From Actinomadura bangladeshensis (GTDB taxonomy: Bacteria; Actinomycetota; Actinomycetes; Streptosporangiales; Streptosporangiaceae): a stretch of DNA of 64,000 nt. The stretch spans positions 78,839 to 142,838 of the forward strand of contig NZ_SMJW01000001.1 in NCBI RefSeq assembly GCF_004348335.1, written 5' to 3'. Below the pieces are notes generated by a model, which was given only the letters and a program-made list of their open reading frames with translations, did not search any database and was not told the origin of the DNA. This document shows positions 17,098 through 24,811 of the stretch, piece after piece (position 1 is the stretch's first letter; every line of letters starts with the position of its first letter). Position numbers and translations under genes: made by a program.

Positions 17098-18381
17098 TCA
17101 GTACCGGCGGAAGGCCAGGCAGAACGGCGGGACGTCCTCGGCGAGCTCCTGCTCCGTAGGCGGCACGTCGATCTCGGCCACCGTCGGGCCGATGCGGTCG
17201 GCCACCGGCCGCAGGGCCTCGACGTCGAACCCGAAGCAGCGGGCGGCGTTCTCCCCCAGGATCATCGCCACCTCCGGCGGCGGCAGCCCGTGGAAGGCCT
17301 GGCGCATCGCGAGCCGGGTCAGCGGGTAGACGCTCTCCGCGTGCGGGTAGTCCGTGCCGTACATGATGTTCGACAGGCCGATCTCGTTGCGCATGAGCGC
17401 CTCGGGACGGGACATGAAGCTGTTGCCCACGAAGACCTGACGCGCCCAGTACTCGCTCGGCCGCAACGGCAGCTCGTCCTGGAAACCGCAGAAGGCGGCC
17501 AGGTTGTCGTCGTAGATCCCGTCGAGCTGACGCATGGTGTGCGGGACCCAACTCGACATCTGCTCGGTCAGCACCAGCTTCAGCCCCGGGTGTCGTTCGA
17601 ACACCCCGCCGAAGATGAGCCCCCACAGTGCCCGGCGGGCCATGAACTGGCCCTCCGCCCGCGAGCACCACCGGGCGCCCTTCCCGCTCCAGTAGCCGCG
17701 CTCACCACCGCCTCCGTGGGTGTTCAGCGGCATCTCCAGCTCGGTGCACACCCGCCAGAACGGCTCGTAGGCCTCCTCGGTATAGGGAAGCAGGTCCCGC
17801 CGCGGGGACGGGAAGTTGATGCTGCAGAAACCCTCGTCCTTGGCCTTGCGCACCGCCTCGACGGCGGCGTCGATGTCGTGGAGCGAGATCTGGGCGACGC
17901 CCTTGAGCCGCAGCGGGTCCGCCGAGCAGAAGTCGGCCATCCAGCGGTTGAAGATCTCCGCCCCGACGGCCCGCATCTCCGGATCCGGGTGCGTGTCGAA
18001 CGGCAGCATCTCGTCGTTCTGCCCACCGGCGAAGATGATGTCGACCGCGACGCCCTCGGCGTCCATGTCCCGCAGGCGCGCGTGCGGGTCCTGCAACCCC
18101 TCCACCGCAGCCGCGTCGGCCCAGCGCTGCTTCATCGCCGCGGTGTTGGTGCCGGAGGCCAGCGCGACGGCGGCCACCGTCGTACCGCCCTGGATCGCAC
18201 CACCGAGCGGGTCGTTGGAGTTGATCTCGGCGGCGTGCGCCTTCGAGTAGTGCGTCTGCGTGGACCGGACGTCCTCGTCGAACGCCTCGAGGTGTCGCTG
18301 GTCGCAGTACGCACGCAGCTGCCGGGCGACGGACGGACCGACGTGCGAGTCGGTCGAGATCAGGAGATAGTGCTCTTCCAC
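17098..18381 (-). CDS. amidohydrolase-2 family protein
   Basis: A 427-residue TIM-barrel metal-dependent hydrolase or decarboxylase. The N-terminal LISTDSHVGP gives the DxH ligands, LNTHGGGGERG the mid-barrel His, VLTEQMSSWVP the next strand, and IMYGTDYPHAESVYPL the late catalytic Asp. It is longer than the other two in this half because of an insertion after the first strand (about residues 25-95). The GTG start at 18381 has GGAGG five bases upstream. It follows the SDR at 18455-19315 by 73 bases and is probably co-transcribed. The substrate is unknown. Confidence 0.88.
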   Translation of the reverse strand: MEEHYLLISTDSHVGPSVARQLRAYCDQRHLEAFDEDVRSTQTHYSKAHAAEINSNDPLGGAIQGGTTVAAVALASGTNTAAMKQRWADAAAVEGLQDPHARLRDMDAEGVAVDIIFAGGQNDEMLPFDTHPDPEMRAVGAEIFNRWMADFCSADPLRLKGVAQISLHDIDAAVEAVRKAKDEGFCSINFPSPRRDLLPYTEEAYEPFWRVCTELEMPLNTHGGGGERGYWSGKGARWCSRAEGQFMARRALWGLIFGGVFERHPGLKLVLTEQMSSWVPHTMRQLDGIYDDNLAAFCGFQDELPLRPSEYWARQVFVGNSFMSRPEALMRNEIGLSNIMYGTDYPHAESVYPLTRLAMRQAFHGLPPPEVAMILGENAARCFGFDVEALRPVADRIGPTVAEIDVPPTEQELAEDVPPFCLAFRRY

Positions 18382-18454
18382 AGTGCCTCCAAGGAGTACT
18401 CAGGACCACTCAGTACGAGGTCGCGCCGGGCCCCGCCCCCGTCTCCACGCCGGC

Positions 18455-19315
18455 TCAGGCTGACATGCCGCCGCCGACGCTGACCGACGTGCCGTGCACG
18501 TGCTCCCCAGCGGGAGAGACGAGGAAGACCACCATGTTCGCGACCTCCTCGGGCAGACACGCGCGGCCGACCGTGATCCGGTCGATCGCGTCGCTCATCG
18601 AGGCGAGCCGGTCCGCGTAGCGCTCCGGGTCCTGCAGGGAGGCCACGAGCGACTGGCCCATCATCATCCCCGGCCGCACCCCGACGACGCGGACTCCACG
18701 CGGGCCGACCTCGGAGGCGAGATTACGGGTGAATCCGTCGACCCCGGCCTTGCAGGCGTTGTAGAGCGTGATGTGGGGGTTCGCCATGAGGCTGCCCTCG
18801 GACGAGATGTTGACGATCGTTCCGCGGCCCCGCTCGAGCATCCCCGGCAGCACCGCGTTCGTGCTGTAGAGCGTGCAGAAGAACGTCGTGCCGACGACGC
18901 GGTCGATGTCGTCCACCGTCATCGCCGCGAAGCCCCCGGCCCCGCCGCCGACGTTGTTCACCCAGACATCGATCTCGCCGAACTCCGCACGCACCTCGTC
19001 GACGACCCGCCGGCACTCCGCCGCCCGGGTCAGATCCGCGGTGAACGGGCGGACGCGCGCTCCCCACCGCGCCGCCGCCGCCTCGGCGACACCTGCGGCG
19101 AGCGGACCGTCCCGGTCGATCACCGCCACGTCCGCTCCCGACCCGGCGAAACGATGGACGATGGCCTGTCCCAGGTTCGCGCCCCCGCCACCCGTGACCG
19201 CGACCCGCACACCCGTGAGATCGAGGAGATCCTGCACGCGCCGCTCCTGCTGCCAGTACGGCAGCTTCTCGAGCCCGAAGCGGGCGCGCCGGGATGCGGG
19301 GTCGGAACGGGTCAT
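18455..19315 (-). CDS. short-chain dehydrogenase/reductase
   Basis: A 286-residue SDR with an extra 30-residue N-terminal leader (through LPYWQQERRVQDLLDLTG) before the Rossmann loop, here TGGGGANLGQA. NNVGGG, the Ser strand IVNISSEG and the YNACK catalytic pair follow, and the end VHGTSVSVGGGMSA is standard. The acidic DRDG after strand 2 suggests NAD. ATG at 19315 follows GGAGG. It would oxidise or reduce a hydroxyl intermediate and leads the two-gene unit with the amidohydrolase. Confidence 0.9.
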   Translation of the reverse strand: MTRSDPASRRARFGLEKLPYWQQERRVQDLLDLTGVRVAVTGGGGANLGQAIVHRFAGSGADVAVIDRDGPLAAGVAEAAAARWGARVRPFTADLTRAAECRRVVDEVRAEFGEIDVWVNNVGGGAGGFAAMTVDDIDRVVGTTFFCTLYSTNAVLPGMLERGRGTIVNISSEGSLMANPHITLYNACKAGVDGFTRNLASEVGPRGVRVVGVRPGMMMGQSLVASLQDPERYADRLASMSDAIDRITVGRACLPEEVANMVVFLVSPAGEHVHGTSVSVGGGMSA

Positions 19316-19346
19316 GGAAACCTCCGGCGTCAGCCCTACAGCATGT

Positions 19347-19358
19347 ATCTTATCAGAT
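19347..19358. promoter_or_regulatory. AT-rich TTATCA regulatory element (site 6)
   Basis: ATCTTATCAGAT has 4-bp inverted arms (ATCT/AGAT). It lies about 32 bases before the minus-strand SDR and 50 bases before the plus-strand enoyl-CoA hydratase, so it can control both divergent units. Confidence 0.55.
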
Positions 19359-19406
19359 TATGAGCATTTTCTTCGCTCCCTCGACGGGAGATCGGGCGGC
19401 GGTCCG

Positions 19407-20189
19407 ATGGGGACGGTGAGCGCACCCGGCGGCCACGAGCACCGTGTCGCCACCGAGCGCCACGGTCACGTGCTGCTCATCCGCATGGAGCGCCCCGCCA
19501 AGCGCAACGCGGTCGACGCGGCGATGACCACCGCCCTGGACGCGGCGCTCAACGAGCTCGACGACGACCCCGACCTGCGGTGCGGCGTCCTCAGCGGTGG
19601 CCCGCAGGCCTTCTGCGCCGGCACCGACCTCACCGGCGGAGCCGGCGACCCCACTCCCCGCGGCGGCCCCTTCGGCGTCGTCCGGCGCCGGAGGTTCACC
19701 CCGCTGGTCGCCGCCGTCGAGGGCCCGGCGCTCGGCGGCGGGTTCGAGATCGTCCTGTCGTGCGACCTCGTGGTTGCCGGGCGCTCCGCTCGGTTCGGCC
19801 TGCCCGAGGTCACGCGCGGGGTCGTGGCCAACGCCGGTGCCCTGTTCCGCGCCGTCCAGCAGCTACCGGCCCCCGTCGCCAGGGACCTGCTCCTGACCGG
19901 CCGTCCGCTCGGCGCGCAGCGCGCCTACGAGCTCGGGATGCTCAGCGAGGTCGTCGACGACGGCGGCGCCGAGTCCGCGGCCCTCGGGCTCGCCGCGCAG
20001 ATCGCCGCGAACGCCCCGGTGGCCGTGCAGGAGACCCTGCGGGCCGCGCGGGAGATCGCGGGGGCCGCCGACGAGCGGAACTGGGCGCTGTCCGACGAGG
20101 TCAACCAGCGCGTGCTGGCGTCGGCGGACCGGCACGAGGGTGTACGGGCCTTCCTCGAGAAGCGTCCGCCCCAGTGGAGCGGACGTTAG
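19407..20189 (+). CDS. enoyl-CoA hydratase/isomerase family protein
   Basis: A 260-residue crotonase-fold protein. It shows ERPAKRNAVDAAM, the oxyanion-hole strand (QAFCAGTDLTGG), the second oxyanion motif (AAVEGPALGGGFEIVLSCDLVVA), and FGLPEVTRGVVANAGALFR where the Glu of the first catalytic position is kept. The C-terminus EGVRAFLEKRPPQWSGR is typical. It hydrates or isomerises an enoyl-CoA, matching the CoA ligase downstream. ATG at 19407 has only a weak GGGCGG ribosome site. A DoxX remnant follows. Confidence 0.9.
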   Translation: MGTVSAPGGHEHRVATERHGHVLLIRMERPAKRNAVDAAMTTALDAALNELDDDPDLRCGVLSGGPQAFCAGTDLTGGAGDPTPRGGPFGVVRRRRFTPLVAAVEGPALGGGFEIVLSCDLVVAGRSARFGLPEVTRGVVANAGALFRAVQQLPAPVARDLLLTGRPLGAQRAYELGMLSEVVDDGGAESAALGLAAQIAANAPVAVQETLRAAREIAGAADERNWALSDEVNQRVLASADRHEGVRAFLEKRPPQWSGR

Positions 20190-20299
20190 CCGCCCGCGTC
20201 CTGTGGCGACCGTGTCCTGGACCGACACTGTTCATGCCCGACACGACGTGCGGCGTGGCCGCCGCGGAGAAGAAGAAGACTCACGAGATCCGGAGATCG

Positions 20300-20511
20300 A
20301 ACGAGACGGGGCCGGGTCGGCCGGGAGGTGGCGGCGCTCCTGCTGCGTGCGGCCGTCGGCGGCACGATGGTCGCCCACGGCGTCAAGCACGCCCGAAGCC
20401 TGGAAGGGACAGCCGGCTGGTTCGGCTCCCTCGGTTTCCGACACCCGCGGCTGCAGGCCAGGGCCGGCGCGGCCGTCGAGCGTGTTCTGGCGGCAGCCGG
20501 CGAGCGGCTGA
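20300..20511 (+). pseudogene. DoxX family pseudogene with internal deletion
   Basis: Frame 3 from about 20328 reads AALLLRAAVGGTMVAHG and EGTAGWFGSLGFRHPRLQA, which matches the N-terminal 50 residues of the intact DoxX protein at 27480 (LVLRVSVGGTLLAHG, EGTAGWFESMGL). Immediately after, in another frame, SVFWRQPASG and a stop at 20511 match the C-terminal AVFWRPARRP of the same protein. The roughly 100 middle codons holding three membrane helices are gone and the frame is shifted at the joint. There is no functional product. Confidence 0.75.
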
Positions 20512-20541
20512 GCGCCCCGGACCGTGGCTCCGATCGGCTGA

Positions 20542-20559
20542 ACATGATAATATTCATGT
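20542..20559. promoter_or_regulatory. AT-rich inverted repeat upstream of the aldolase (site 7)
   Basis: ACATGATAATATTCATGT has perfect 6-bp arms (ACATGA/TCATGT) around TAATAT, about 70 bases before the aldolase start. Its complement contains ATTATCATG, matching the TTATCA core of the other sites. Confidence 0.5.
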
Positions 20560-20627
20560 GCGATGCGGCACGCCGAGATCTCGGCGAGTACCGGCCGCAG
20601 CCCGTACCCCTCGGAGGTCGATCGCCC

Positions 20628-21410
20628 GTGCTCGCCAGGACCAGCACACCGCCCGACAGGTCGCCCGAAACGTCGTACGCACCTCTGGACGGCCCGGGAA
20701 TCGGGTGTGAGCTCTCACCCGCCCAAGAGTTCGCGCTCTTCGCGCGCATGCTCAGCCGGCTCGGCTACGACGACGGCCTCGCCGGTCACATCACCTACCA
20801 GCAGCCGGACGGCACGTTCCTGGTCAACCCGTTCCTCATCCCCTGGGACCAGCTCCGGGCGTCCGACGTCTGCGTGTGCGACCCGTCGGGCACGCAGACC
20901 GCCGGCCGGTACCGGATCAACTCGGCCACGGAGCTGCACTTCGCGTTCCACCGGGTCCGGTCGACGCGGGTGATCGTGCACAACCACCCGAAGTGGTCGA
21001 CGGCCTGGTCCGCCATGCGGCGGCTGCCACCGGTGTACGACCAGTCGAGCGCGCTGGCCTCGGGCCGGCTCGTCCTGGTCGACGAGTACACCGGGACCGT
21101 CGAGCAGCAGGAGGCCGCCGAGCAGGTCATCGCGGCCATGGGCGATGCGGAGATGGCGATCCTGGCCAACCACGGCGTGCTGATCATCGCGGACAGCCTG
21201 CCCGAGCTGCTCACCCGGGCCCGGGTCCTGGAGGTCCGGTCGCACAACGCTTGGCACGTCGAGGCGATGGGCCCCGGCGGCCGGACGCTGCCGGACGACA
21301 TGGTCGCCCGCCTGGGCCGGGGCCTGGAGAAGGTCGGGGGCGCGTTCCCCGGCTACTTCGAGGCCATGGCCCGCCACGAGATCGCCGCCGACCGGTCCGT
21401 GCTCGACTAG
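20628..21410 (+). CDS. class II aldolase/adducin family protein
   Basis: A 260-residue zinc-dependent aldolase-fold protein. GYDDGLAGHITYQQPDG is the N-terminal phosphate or substrate loop, VRSTRVIVHNHPKWSTAWSAM supplies the HxH zinc ligands and AILANHGVLIIADSLPE the third His. Relatives are fuculose/ribulose phosphate aldolases, but those linked to CoA and amidohydrolase genes often act as decarboxylases or aldolases on aromatic or keto acids. GTG at 20628 has GGAGGT nine bases upstream; earlier in-frame codons belong to the DoxX remnant. It is followed 32 bases later by a CoA ligase. Confidence 0.88.
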   Translation: MLARTSTPPDRSPETSYAPLDGPGIGCELSPAQEFALFARMLSRLGYDDGLAGHITYQQPDGTFLVNPFLIPWDQLRASDVCVCDPSGTQTAGRYRINSATELHFAFHRVRSTRVIVHNHPKWSTAWSAMRRLPPVYDQSSALASGRLVLVDEYTGTVEQQEAAEQVIAAMGDAEMAILANHGVLIIADSLPELLTRARVLEVRSHNAWHVEAMGPGGRTLPDDMVARLGRGLEKVGGAFPGYFEAMARHEIAADRSVLD

Positions 21411-21442
21411 CACCCGATCGTCCCAGCAGAGGAAGGACCGCG

Positions 21443-22675
21443 TTGTCCCACGACTCCGATCGACCGTTCCTGCATCCCCAGGTGCAGACGATGCCGCCGG
21501 AGCAGCTCCGGACCCTGCAGGGCGAACGGCTCCGCGAGGCGGTCGAACGCGCCTACAAGGCCGGCGGCTTCTTCTACCGGCGCATGCGCGACCACGGCGT
21601 CTCCCCGTCCGACGTCGTCTCGGTCGACGACGTGCGGGCCCTCCCCACCTTCCGCAAGGAGGACCTGCGCGCGAACGAGGCCGAGCACCCGCCGATCGGG
21701 GACTACCGCGTCGTCGGCCTCGCCGGCGCGGTCCGCCTGGCCACCTCGTCCGGGACGACCGGCCGCCCCACGGTGACGGTCTGGACCGACCACGACCTGC
21801 ACATCGACTACGAGATCGCGGCGCGCCGCTACTGGCGCGAGGGGGTCCGCCCGGGCCACGTGATCGCCAACGCGCACCCCGGCTACCTCAACGGCGGCCA
21901 GTCGCAGGTCGCGGGTGCCGCCGAGAAGATGGGCTGCCTGCCGGTCTCGATCGGCCCGCCGGAGGACGACGCCGCCGTCGAGCGGGCGCTGCGGACCATC
22001 GAGCACATCCCCATCGACCACTGGCACACCCTTCCCGCCGGTGCCGCGCGGATCCGTGAGGTGGCCGAGCGGATCGGCTGGTCGGGCAGGCTGCCGGAGG
22101 TCGCCGCCGTCACGCCCATGCGTCAGTACTCGGCGATCAGCGCCGGCCTCGAGTGCATCGGAACCCTGGGCGGCAGCTGCAGCCCCGAGGACTTCCGCGG
22201 TGCCCACGTGGCCGAGGACTACGCCATCGTGGAGGCGGTCGACGACGTCACCGGCGAGCCGGTCCCCGACGGACAGCGCGGGAAGTTCCTCTGCACCTCG
22301 CTCGGCCGGGACAACCCCATGCTGCGCTTCGACCTCAACGAGGTGATCCGTCTGGACCGGTCGGCCTGCCCGTGCGGCGAGACCCACGTCCGCGCCTTCT
22401 GGGAGGGCCGGATGCAGGACGTCGTTACGGTACAGGGCAAGTGGGTCATGCCGATCGACGTGTGGTCGGAGATGGACGAGGCGCAGGAGTTCGTCGTGGT
22501 CCGCACCGCGGACGCGCAGGACTCCCTCGAGGTCCGGGTCGAGGCCCCCGAGGACGGGCTCGTCGACCGCCTCCGGGCGCGCACCGGCGTACCGATCGAG
22601 GTCACGCCCGTCGAGGTGGGGTCGCTCCCCCGAGCCGCGTACAAGGCCAACCGCGTGATCGACGAGCGTCCCTGA
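21443..22675 (+). CDS. phenylacetate-CoA ligase (PaaK)-like AMP-dependent ligase
   Basis: A 410-residue adenylating enzyme of the PaaK type. The P-loop-like ATSSGTTGRPT, the conserved central part (GCLPVSIGPPEDD, TLGGSCSPEDFRGAHVAEDYAIVEAVDD), the LDRSACPCGETHVRAFWEGRMQD hinge region and a small C-terminal domain with KANRVID are seen. It would activate an aryl or alkyl carboxylate with ATP and CoA. The TTG at 21443 is chosen because GAGGAAGGA precedes it and the aldolase stop lies just upstream. With the aldolase it forms a two-gene unit that ends before the second GntR gene. Confidence 0.88.
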   Translation: MSHDSDRPFLHPQVQTMPPEQLRTLQGERLREAVERAYKAGGFFYRRMRDHGVSPSDVVSVDDVRALPTFRKEDLRANEAEHPPIGDYRVVGLAGAVRLATSSGTTGRPTVTVWTDHDLHIDYEIAARRYWREGVRPGHVIANAHPGYLNGGQSQVAGAAEKMGCLPVSIGPPEDDAAVERALRTIEHIPIDHWHTLPAGAARIREVAERIGWSGRLPEVAAVTPMRQYSAISAGLECIGTLGGSCSPEDFRGAHVAEDYAIVEAVDDVTGEPVPDGQRGKFLCTSLGRDNPMLRFDLNEVIRLDRSACPCGETHVRAFWEGRMQDVVTVQGKWVMPIDVWSEMDEAQEFVVVRTADAQDSLEVRVEAPEDGLVDRLRARTGVPIEVTPVEVGSLPRAAYKANRVIDERP

Positions 22676-22735
22676 GTCGGCTCCCCCCACCCCACCGAGA
22701 TGCACCTGCGGGCGCGACCGCGACCGCAGGGCCAT

Positions 22736-22777
22736 TCGGGTCCAAACGGGCCACGACGCGCTAATGTCACCACATTA
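22736..22777. promoter_or_regulatory. promoter region of the second FCD/GntR gene with two candidate operators
   Basis: TCGGGTCCAAACGGG at 22736 resembles the TCGGATCCAAATCCGA repeat before the paralogous regulator. TAATGT-CACC-ACATTA at 22762-22777 is a perfect 6-bp inverted repeat 17 bases before the GTG start and has the TGT...ACA arrangement common for FCD regulators. Autoregulation is likely. Confidence 0.5.
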
Positions 22778-22794
22778 CGGAAGGACGGCAGGAC

Positions 22795-23559
22795 GTGGCG
22801 CAGACGAAGGTCGCTTCGGAAATCGCCAGAAGTTTAATGCGGGAGGCCGCCGAGCGGGGGTTGGTCCCCGGTGACCACCTCGGCGCGGAGTCGTGGCTGC
22901 TCGAGCGCTACGGCGTGGCGCGCGGATCACTGCGGGAGGCCCTGCGCCTGCTCGAGGCGCAGGGGGCGGTGGAGATGCGCCGCGGGGCGGGCGGCGGCGC
23001 GATCATGGCCCTGCCACAACCGGCCCAGCTGGCCGGCGTGCTCGCGATGACCCTGCAGTCCGGTCACGGCACCCTGCGCACCATCCTCGAGGCCCGCGCG
23101 GCCATCGAGCCCACGATGACGGCACTCGCCGCGCAGCGGCGCACTCCGGAGCAGGTCGACGCGCTCCTCCGCTGTACCGAGGACCTGCTCACCGACCGAC
23201 ACGACTCGGCCGCCTTCCACCTGAACAACCGACGCTTCCACGACCTGGTCGCCGCGGCGTCGGACAACCTGCTGCTGGCAGCGATCGTGCCCGCGCTCTC
23301 GTGGATGTCGCAGGCCATCGGGTGGGAGCACGACCCCCGCGTCCGCAAGCGGATCGCGATCGAGAAGCAGCACATCGCCGAGGCGATCGAGCAGGGCGAC
23401 TCCTGGTCGGCGAGCCAACGCATGAGCCGGATGATCAGTGCCTACGAGGAGATCGACACCGCCGATCCGCACCGGCTCGACGCACCGGTGGTCTGGGCCG
23501 ATGTCGACGAGCTGTTGGAGAAGCACCTGCAGTCCGAGGCCGACCGCCCTGCGTCGTGA
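22795..23559 (+). CDS. GntR family transcriptional regulator, FCD subfamily (copy 2)
   Basis: A 254-residue FadR-like repressor and gapless paralog of the protein at 11713. The winged helix (LREALRLLEAQGAVEMRRGAGGGAIM) and the FCD helices (LEARAAIEPTMTALAAQ, NRRFHDLVAAASDNLL, DSWSASQRMSRMI) are both intact. The GTG start at 22795 lies 17 bases after an inverted repeat. Both copies carry nearly the same recognition helix, so they may bind the same sites. It heads a region of decaying genes that resembles the neighbourhood of copy 1. Confidence 0.92.
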   Translation: MAQTKVASEIARSLMREAAERGLVPGDHLGAESWLLERYGVARGSLREALRLLEAQGAVEMRRGAGGGAIMALPQPAQLAGVLAMTLQSGHGTLRTILEARAAIEPTMTALAAQRRTPEQVDALLRCTEDLLTDRHDSAAFHLNNRRFHDLVAAASDNLLLAAIVPALSWMSQAIGWEHDPRVRKRIAIEKQHIAEAIEQGDSWSASQRMSRMISAYEEIDTADPHRLDAPVVWADVDELLEKHLQSEADRPAS

Positions 23560-23610
23560 AGGCCGGCGGACGCACGCCCCGGGGCCTGCCGCCCCTGAAC
23601 ACGCCGGGGG

Positions 23611-24293
23611 ATGACTGAGCTGGGCGCACACGAGAACAAGGTCGCGCTGATCAGTGGACAGCGCGGGGACAGGGCAGGTCGCACGCCGTGCGGCCTGCCC
23701 TGTCGCACGCCGTGCGGCCGGCCGGGGAGGGCGCGGACATCGTCGCCCTGGACATCTGCCGGGACATCGAGTCGATGGGGTACCCGGACGCCACCCCGGC
23801 GGATCCGGCCGAGACGGTCGCCCAGATCAACCTCTCGGGCTGATACCACCTGATAGAGTCGCCGATCCCGCATCTCGTCGCGGGCGGGCGCGGCGGTTCC
23901 ATCGTCATGAACGGCTCCACCGCGGCCACCCGGCCGGTCGGCTCCCGCGACGGGCGGTTGGCCTACATGGCGGGCGAGCACGGCGCGGTCGGGCTGATGA
24001 AGGTGTATGCCCTCGCGCTGGCCGAGCACTGGATCCGGGTCAATATGGTCCACCCCACGGGCATCGCGTCCGGCATGACGATGAAGCCACCACGGAGACG
24101 ATGGCGGGCGGCCGACGCCGCGGCGGGCACGACCGGCGAGGAGAGCTGGATCGCCAAGTCCCGCAACCTGCTCGACGTGCGGATGCTCGAGCCGACCGAC
24201 ATCACCGAGGCGGTCATGTTCCTCGTCTCGGACAAGACTCGCTACACCACCGGTGAGGAGATCAAGGTCGACGCCGACTTCTTCCTGCTCTGA
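23611..24293 (+). pseudogene. SDR pseudogene (mycofactocin-type SDR) with several lesions
   Basis: The start MTELGAHENKVALISG is followed by a one-base loss near 23656 that shifts the frame away from ARGQGRSHAVR. A 24-base tandem duplication doubles SHAVR. The frame continues with GADIVALDICRDIESMGYPDATPAD and then jumps to QINLSG, so about 60 central codons including the catalytic Ser strand are missing. A TGA at about 23842 replaces the Trp expected in the NLSGxWH motif. From 23907 a clean frame gives the C-terminal half (YMAGEHGAVGLMKVYALALAEHWIRVN, then VMFLVSDKTRYTTGEEIKVDA). No active enzyme can be made. Confidence 0.85.
23668..23704. repeat. perfect hairpin and 24-base tandem duplication inside the SDR pseudogene
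   Basis: GACAGGGCAGG (23668-23678) pairs with CCTGCCCTGTC (23694-23704), and between them CGCAC and GTGCG pair again, giving an almost continuous 37-base stem-loop. TCGCACGCCGTGCGG occurs twice 24 bases apart. The duplication created the structure. Confidence 0.75.
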
Positions 24294-24308
24294 GCCCGCG
24301 GCGCGAAC

Positions 24309-24336
24309 GGGACGGCGGGTACGCACCCGCCGTCCC
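24309..24336. terminator. terminator hairpin between two pseudogenes
   Basis: GGGACGGCGGGT pairs perfectly with ACCCGCCGTCCC across an ACGC loop, 15 bases after the SDR pseudogene stop and at the end of the opposing cyclase remnant. It is a relic of a convergent gene pair. Confidence 0.7.
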
Positions 24337-24339
24337 GGG

Positions 24340-24630
24340 CATGCTACCTGGCCGGCCACAGCTCCCGCGGTGGCCCGGCGCGGCGAGTCCGCCGATCGGG
24401 AGACCGAGCGCGAAGTGCTTTCCCGTGCGCACCAGCGTGGCGGCCTCGACAGGGCGCTCCGCGGTCAGCAGGTTCGTCGTCCCCCGCTGGTCGGAGTCGC
24501 CCCAGCGCCCTCAGTTGTGGATCGGTCCCGGAGTGCCGCAGACCACTTTGCCGTTCGTGTCGACCGTGTAGGTCGGCGGCTCCCAACGGGCGAGCTCGGG
24601 ATCGGCTCCGGGATCGGGTACCTGGCGCAT
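24340..24630 (-). pseudogene. cyclase family pseudogene, N-terminal fragment
   Basis: From ATG 24630 the minus strand reads MRQVPDPGADPELARWEPP and continues to GTPGPIHN. A TGA then stands where the Trp of the family NNWGRWG motif belongs, and the same frame goes on as GRWGDSDQRGTTNLLTAE and TGKHFALGLPIG, matching the intact cyclase at 12504-13397 (GRWGEDDERGTLNLLTDD, TGKVYRLSLPLA). After that the match ends, so about three quarters of the gene, including the metal motif, has been lost. Confidence 0.8.
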
Positions 24631-24811
24631 GTCACAGTCCTCCCCGTCATCGCCGTGCAGGGCCCGGCCGCGGGGCGGCCGGAGACTCGCACTCGTTCGG
24701 GGCCCGACCCGTGGTGCGCGCCGGCCTGACCACGGCTGCACCGGGCCCGGGGTCGGGTGGCGACGCTGCACGACGAAGACCGCCGGCCGGCGGACATCGG
24801 GGCAGCGGACC

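Noticed and set aside
23600..24630. TGA standing for Trp in two neighbouring genes, suggesting stop-codon recoding
   Set aside because: Both genes also carry deletions or frameshifts, and many intact genes in the window end in TGA. Simple TGG to TGA mutations in dead genes explain it.
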